DNA from: Boesenbergia rotunda
Taxonomy: Eukaryota; Streptophyta; Magnoliopsida; Zingiberales; Zingiberaceae
Assembly (NCBI GenBank): GCA_024364735.1
Contig: JAGFNQ010005198.1
Span: 362,802 to 426,801 of the forward strand
Direction of reading: 5' to 3'
Length of the DNA stretch: 64,000 nucleotides
The stretch's first letter is position 1. Each line of letters begins with the position of its first letter. Positions 57,795 to 64,000 of this stretch are shown here, piece by piece. A program made the position numbers and the translations under genes. Under the pieces are notes generated by a model. That model was given only the letters and a program-made list of their open reading frames with translations, was not told the DNA's origin and did not search any database.

Positions 57795-57892
<98 letters not shown>

Positions 57893-58150
57893 CACACATG
57901 AATTTTTTTCCGGAGCGATCATTGTGTTTTAATGATTTTGTTAAAGGGCTATGCTAGGCAGATCTTGTCCAAAAATCCCCTCGTTTGTTTGCTCCTAGAC
58001 AGTCATCGAGTCGTTCAATCGTCAATCGAATATCATCGACAGCGCCCTGAACAAAATTATATTCTGGAGATACGATGAACCCGTCGAAATCGTCGCAATT
58101 GCGATCTCGTCGGATTCACCGTCGAATCTGACAAGATTACAATTGTAACG
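56657..58150. other. Intergenic region between zinc-finger and QWRF genes
   Basis: AT-rich. The first part is probably 3' UTR of the zinc-finger gene. A near-duplicate pair GTTGAACTTGTGCTTAGTTGG / GTTGAACTTGTTTTAGTTGG (about 56948 and 56999) occurs, and a run of 93 T lies at 57800-57892. No gene is seen. Confidence 0.6.
57800..57892. repeat. Uninterrupted run of 93 T
   Basis: A single homopolymer with no interruption, preceded by ATAATCAA and followed by CACACATG. It could be the tail of a retroposed sequence or simple slippage; its length in the real genome is uncertain. Confidence 0.9.
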
Positions 58151-58639
58151 ATTCTAACTGATTCATTATTCTTCTAGGATATCATTTATTTGGTACGTTT
58201 TCATCATATAACGATCTTTCGCCGCCACTCGACGGGACAGGCGGGAGCGTGGATTTTTGGGACAAGGATCCGAAGTGGACTATGCTTGCCTAAGACTGCT
58301 GCCTGCAACACCGCCACCTCCCCCGCCTTCACCTCCGCCATTAGCTTATATCACTCCCGTGACCTAGCCCCTCGCCGGCTTTCTCCTCTCTACTCACTCC
58401 CCTCCGGTCACCGCTGACAACCCTCTTCCATTCCTTTCCAATTTCTTCGCATTCACTCTTCGTTTTTTTTTTTTTTTGCCTCTTTTTCCACTGCGATTCC
58501 GCACATTCTTTCTTCCTTACTCCTGGTCGCGACCACAAGGAGGGGAAATCTAGAGATAGACGGTTTTATTACTGCTTCTGTAGGAGCCTACTTGTGGAGG
58601 AGCACGGGCTCGCCGAAGAGTACTGTGGGATTTCGTAGA
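58151..58639 (+). promoter_or_regulatory. 5' leader / promoter-proximal region of the QWRF gene
   Basis: GC-rich then CT-rich sequence (CCTCTCTACTCACTCCCCTCC; T15 run near 58463) leads to the first Met of the QWRF frame at 58640. Short ORFs here (for example at 58190) look like leader ORFs rather than genes. No clear TATA box was picked out. Confidence 0.5.
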
Positions 58640-61600
58640 ATGGTTACTACAGTTCAGGCGGTCTCCGCGGACGATACTGCAGGGAATGTGAGCGCATCCA
58701 GCCTTCGACTGCAGAAAAAGACCCCGAACCCCTCCACTCGCCGCCGAGATCCCTCGATCTCTTCCAGGCAGCCGCTGTCTTCCTGCGAGAAGGGCAATGC
58801 TTCCGCCCCCAAGCTTCCCCGTGGCAAGGATATCAACTCCCGCTACCTGGTAACCTCCTCTCCGTCCTCTTTGCCGCTTCCGCTTCTAAAGGTGGCTCGT
58901 TGTCATCTGCGTCCACGGATTCCACCTCGAAAGGTACCTCTTTTACTTCTTCCTCTTGTTCCGCTTCTATCGCGTCCTCTTCGTCTCGTCTTCTTCTACG
59001 CTAGTTCTTCCCGACGGCGTTTTTGTTCGAATGCCCCTGCTTCCCAGCCCTCCTCCCCGATGGCAATGCCCCCGACTTCCTTGCCTAACAGATCCAAATC
59101 CGTGGACCGGAATCGACCCACTGAGATCTCCACGAGATGTGCCGCTCGAGAATCTACTGAGCTCTCCTCCGCCGCCGCAAGAGCCCTCCGTACTACCACT
59201 CGGAGTCTATCCGTTTCCTTCCAAGGCGAGTCCTTCTCCTACCAGACCAGCAAGGCTAGACTCGTGTCCGCTTCTCCCATCAGGAAGCCCACACCAGAAC
59301 GACGGACGTCTATCGCTTCCTCATCTTCTCCCGCGAGGAACAGTTTTAAGTCAGAAAGCTTCAGACCTTCAGAAAATCACCATCGTTGGCCCGCTGCAAG
59401 GACGCAACAGTGTATTTCGTTGACAAGGAGCTTGAATTGCTCTGCCCCTGATAATGACTCAGTATCGGCAGCTATTAGATTACTGAGGCAGTCCATGGTG
59501 CTCAATGAGGGTGCAAGGAGGGCGTCCTTTGACGGGGTGATTTTTCTCTGTCGTTTGACACCGATAGCTTGTCTTCTGGTGGCAATTCTGAGCCGTTTGA
59601 GCTCAATATTCGATCACCATGGATAGCAGCGACAACCCGTGGGAGAGATGTTCCTGCAAGGTTCTTATTAGAGGAAGGTAAATTGAAGCCATCACCTGGA
59701 GGGAAGTGCAAAGCCTCTTCGAAGCCTGTTCCGTCGATAAATGGTTTACTGCCATCTCCTTTGATTTCTTCTTCTCCACGACATAGCTCTTTTAGTCCCT
59801 CTTATCTGAGTAAGCTGGCAGTTATATCACCAAGAGGCATACCTGGTGTTCAACCAGTTTCTATTGGCCCAGCTAGGAGCTTCTCCGACACGGTTCCATT
59901 TTCTTGCAATGCTGCATCAATGTTTGGCATGGGTGCTAACATCAAGAGAGGGAAATATGTGGAAAGGCAGTTGGAGGATGCACACCGATTGAGGCTACTT
60001 AATAACCAACACTTGCAGTGGCGGTGGGTTAATGCACAAGTGAAGGATACTTTTCTTATGCAAAAATTGACTGCTGAGGTGCTCTTTCCGGTTTGGAATT
60101 TGGATCTCATGTTGAATTATCAAGTAGTTTGTCGAGTTTGATATGATCTTAGTATTTGCTACATTTTGCATCTTTAATTGATTTTCCCCTCATCCTTTTT
60201 GTTTTATCTCTAATCTTCATGTTGGGTTTACTTTGACTGATGTAGGAATGGAAAGAAAGTAAAAGAAACAAAAAACATTAATCGCTTTTGTTTACTTGCA
60301 ATGAAACAGATAGGATGATGGTATTTATTTCCATCTATTTCCTGTATTTTATTTCTCCCTGAATTAGGCAAAATGGAGGTAGATAAAGTTTATGCATCTG
60401 TTAAACACAAATAAGAAGTTAAGTAGGCACGCTGTTAAATTGTTCTTGTTAAATTTGATTACATTCAGTTGTTACATTCATAAGTCTTGCCATTTTTTGG
60501 CTAGCACTGTGGTTTACTAAAAGAACAGAAGAAAATGTCACTTATAACATGCATAGAATTGGTCTTTTCCTCACGACCAAGTGCGAAACATTGAATTTTT
60601 TGGATGCCCGGATATCTTTAAACCATTCTATCAGTTAGAGTTAATTCCCAGAGATGTTTGCTTGTGCAAAAGAAATTCTAAAGAGGTTATAAGCTAATTA
60701 ACTTAGCAAATAGTAACCATGATCACACTAGTTGGTACTTTTCATCAGTAATTTGTGCTTAGTGTACTAACTGATACCCAGCACTCCTCCAGTATTTCAC
60801 TTCCAGTTCTAGATCTTTTATTGAGCTAAGCTTCACATTCTAGTAATATTCAGCACTGATCCAGGAAATGCAACTTACTTTTTGGAATATGATCAGAATA
60901 ATAGCATTTAGAATTTCTTTCCCTATAAGTGTGGGTTTATCCTTAATCCTGACTGATATGCTTCATTCATTCACGTGCTTTCTACTATCTTCCTGCTTTT
61001 AGGCTTCTCATTCGGAACCAACAGAGTTCTTGGAATTTTGCATAGGATTACAACTTAAACCTTTTGATTAAAGAACAATAAGCATATATTTTTCCTACAT
61101 ATGAATGCTATATGATTGGTTTTGCATAAGGGAATGTGTATATGTCCATTTTAGTTGTGCAAAATAAAAGAAAGAGTTTGAGCTAACCAGTCAATTATTG
61201 TAACCATGCAATGGTTCCCGAGTGTTAAAACAAGTTAGAGTTTATAGAGAAAATTGTAAAAGCACCAGCCTCAGTGTTTTTACATTATTATTATGTTGCT
61301 ATAATCTAAGGCATCACAGAACTCTCAATTTCTGTTTGGCACAATTTAAGGTGTCTGATAAGCATTAGTCAATTATGATCAATTTGCATATATGCTTGTT
61401 TGTTTTTATCTCTTAACATATCTAATCTCTTCATTAGCAAACGACCTTGCTTAGACTTCTTGCCTGCAGAAATTAATGACAAATCAAATTTGTTTTTTTA
61501 AATCATAACAGTGAAAATCTTTTGTAGTTGTGTTTTTGGAATTCTGATTCTTGTAGCTGTAACATGTCATTCTAACATTGAGTTTATTTGCTGGCATAAT

Positions 61601-63592
61601 TTGTTTTTTTTGTTTGTTTATTGTTGTTGTTGCATGTTTATGATCCATATAATCTCTCTTTTCTCTCAAGATATCTGTACTTTGACCTTTCTTTCAGAAA
61701 CGCCTATATGGTGCATGGATAACTACCTCAAAAATGCACAAGTCTTTACAGTTAATAAATTACAACTACAGACTAAAAAACAATATCTGAAATTCAGTTC
61801 CATTCTCAAGGGTCAAGTAAGTAGTTTCCTTTGTACAGTTACATATTATATGTTGAATACTGGCAATTTTGTTTGTTGGTTGTATGTTCCATTTTCATAT
61901 AGTTTCATGGTTAGTTAGGTCATAACATATTCCACATAGACTATCTCCTTGAACAGAATGGAAGAAAGTAGATACTTGAGGAAAGGCAATAGAATTCATC
62001 TACACTAAGCTGAAAATTCCCTTCCAGTTGACTCAATCTTATTGTGTCACGAGCTCCATGTGCACTTTGTCAAGTTCTTGCTCAATTGATGCTTATATCG
62101 ATCCCATAAGTAAATATAACTTCAAGCCTTTGCTAAACACATCGAAACAACCTAATCAAGCCTAGCCATTTGGGAGAATCATTGCACCAACACATCTAAG
62201 CCCTCTAAAGGTATTGGACATGGTCAGTTCATTCCTGCAAGGCCAAGCCAATGGAATAACCTTAGCCTCTGTCCATGACTAGTTGGCGTATTAGTGTATC
62301 AGCAAACTCTCCTGAATGAACGATTATATGGAGATGAAGACTAGATCTTTGATTCTATAGCTTTTCCCTTGTCTAGGTTCATGCCTTAGTGAAATATTGT
62401 TTCATCTACCCTCTTTTAGTTGAGATTAGTTCCTGCTGGGTCCACTAAATTAATACTCTTAATTATGTTGGATCCAGTTTTAAATAAAACTGATAACTAT
62501 TTTCTTATTCCACAAAAAGTTCCTCTTTCTTCTTATGTAAAGTGGACATGAATCATGATGTTTGATTATATCTTGGTGGTTAACTAATTATTTAATTCAT
62601 CACTGTGCCAACATCAACATAGCATAGTGACCGATCGTTAATCATGCCCATTCAAGCGGATTATGATAACCAGCCTGCTCTTGGTGAATTGGTTTCATTT
62701 TCTGTTTGGAAAGAAATATTGTCTTAAATTTTGTGCAAATCCTATGAAACAATATTGAGTTGTGATTTAAAGCCTCAGCAATCCGTCTAATTCTTAATCT
62801 ATCATGCCATCCAGATGATCTATCTAGTAAGATGGCCACTTGTAGATCAAGAACATGCAAATGCTTTGTCCGGTTCTATTGGAGCATTAAAGACCAGTAC
62901 CGTTCGCCTTCCAGTTGTTAATGGAGCAAAGGTTCACACCTCCACGCCTATAAGAATTGGCATCCGCTTTGCTTCATGCAAAGTGTACATTTAATTTAGT
63001 AGTTCTTCTGTTTAACAGGCAGATTTTCATCAAGTGAGAAACGCTGTCGGCTCAGCAGTTGATGTGATGCAAGCCATGGGAGCTTCAATCTGCACTGCAT
63101 TATCTAAGGTTCGATGCATTGTTATTTCTCCATACTTTGCAGACTCCCTGAGAACCTGCAATGTTAGCTTTTCTCGATAGTCCTTTAGAAAGTAAACCAA
63201 AATTTCTTTGTTCCTTCACCCAACATTCTATCAATTTCATTTGATGCAGGTAGAAGGAAGAAGTTTCATGGTCTCTGAACTATCTGAACTTGCTGTGCAA
63301 GAAGAATCCATCATGAATCAATGCAGAGACCTTTTATCTGCAATCGCTGTAATGCATGTGAGTATAGTATATAAAACCTGTCAATGGTTGTCGAGAGGCA
63401 TCCTGCTTGCTCATTCATACTGAGAATCATTTCGAATCATGTGAAGCAATGTAGCTTGCTAGGTCACATAGCACAGCTCAGGAGACCAAGCCTGATTCAA
63501 CTATAGACAGAAAAATTGAGTCAATCTAACTACTAACCCAATCTCTGCCCTTCTATTCCAAGCTGAAAAACTCTGCAGAAGCTGACAGATGA
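58640..63592 (+). CDS. QWRF (DUF566) family protein, AUG8/EDE1-like augmin subunit; frameshifted copy
   Basis: Exons 58640-60078, 61698-61816, 62815-62931, 63019-63108, 63250-63357 and a tentative last exon from 63563. Family members bind microtubules as augmin subunit 8 or related adaptors. Seen: N-terminal basic/Ser-rich part with RSKSVDRNRP, TTRSLSVSFQGESFS, RKPTPERR and RRASFDG; conserved C-terminal helices RLRLLNNQHLQWRWVNAQ, LYGAWITTSKM, LKFSSILKGQMIYL, ALKTSTVRLPVVNGAKAD, NAVGSAVDVMQAMGASI and MVSELSELAVQEESIM. The family motif QWRF reads QWRW here. One-base shifts occur near 58845-58860 and 58990-59010 (a compensating pair in the Ser-rich part), at the T5 run 59541-59545, and near 61730 (CACAAGTC). 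The last exon is ambiguous: stop 63590-63592 as written, 63601-63603 if its A5 run had four A. Either a pseudogene or a good gene in a poorly polished consensus. Confidence 0.88.
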
Positions 63593-64000
63593 GGATGTTT
63601 GGTGAGTTTGATCAAGTGCTCGACCTACCATGAATGCGTTTTGATTAAAAATAGATTTAGTTCCTTTTCAAATTTTCTAATCCGACTGTTGTCCTCTGTT
63701 TAAGCTGATCTATATAGCAACTGAGATTCCTGTAATTGTGGTTGTTGATATGCAGTAAAAAAAAAAATTGGCATGTGATCTCTCAACCACTCACCAAACA
63801 AACCCCTCCCTCCTTGAACCAGCAAACAAATGATAGCATCTACAAGTTGTATGTATTTATGAAATCTAGAAACCCAGGGTCTCCTTGAACTTGTAAAACA
63901 AGGGAAACTGCAATAAAATTACTTGGTTGGGTCAACTCTCCATGTGGCTCTTGAGGTCCAAGTCAAAGTAAACTATGTCTGGTTCATAGATATTTCGATC
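63593..64000. other. 3' flank of the QWRF gene
   Basis: AT-rich sequence, probably 3' UTR and downstream DNA. No further gene is supported before the window ends. Confidence 0.5.

Noticed and set aside
57645..57899. Poly-Lys ORF on the minus strand
   Set aside because: Translation of the 93-base T run.
58956..59423. 155-codon ORF overlapping the QWRF exon
   Set aside because: Shadow frame of the conserved exon; the QWRF frame holds the family motifs.

Overview
The window is nuclear DNA of a flowering plant. The evidence is spliced genes of plant-specific families (a DUF760 plastid protein, a QWRF/augmin-subunit protein, an At2g23090-like zinc-finger protein), a plant-type U2 snRNA locus, and dense plant LTR retrotransposons and MITEs. 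GC-rich first exons and the transposon mix lean towards a monocot, possibly Zingiberales, but the species cannot be fixed from sequence alone. Exon coordinates are hand-built from splice signals and homology remembered for each family; no search was run.

Layout. 91-3942 is a nearly complete PIF/Harbinger transposon (TTA target duplication, two decayed genes). 4.6-8.3 kb holds a foldback, a diverged U2 snRNA gene with promoter, a Helitron 3' end, an LTR fragment and a CACTA end. 10.7-17.6 kb is a broken Tat/Retand-like Ty3-gypsy element on the minus strand: pol remnant, an A/B higher-order tandem repeat behind it, then an intron-containing antisense ORF with its own TATA box. It is cut at 17606 by a SIRE-like Ty1-copia element (minus strand, 17607-23344) whose LTR carries a hAT MITE and inverted repeats.

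23529-37593 is a tandem LTR-internal-LTR-internal-LTR array of a non-coding (LARD-like) Ty3-gypsy derivative: three LTRs of about 3.3-3.4 kb and two 2-kb internal regions with no recognisable protein. 37.6-47 kb is a pile of nested LTR pieces, a tRNA-derived SINE with target duplication, and a 2.3-kb copia solo LTR made largely of two hairpin arrays whose arms co-vary.

48-63.6 kb is the gene-bearing part: a DUF760 gene (minus, six exons), a shared 632-bp upstream region, an At2g23090-like zinc-finger gene (plus, three exons, with a GC-cored MITE in its 3.3-kb intron 2), and a QWRF/EDE1-like gene (plus, at least five exons and probably six). No operon-like or pathway link between the three genes is visible. 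Several conserved exons carry one-base shifts, mostly at short homopolymers, and one LTR shows a dense patch of small deletions, so consensus error in the assembly is a serious alternative to gene decay.

No clearly new enzymatic system was found. The most unusual signals are the co-varying hairpin arrays shared by unrelated transposons, the triple-LTR non-coding array with a triplicated primer-binding region, and the antisense gene plus higher-order repeat of the Tat-like element.
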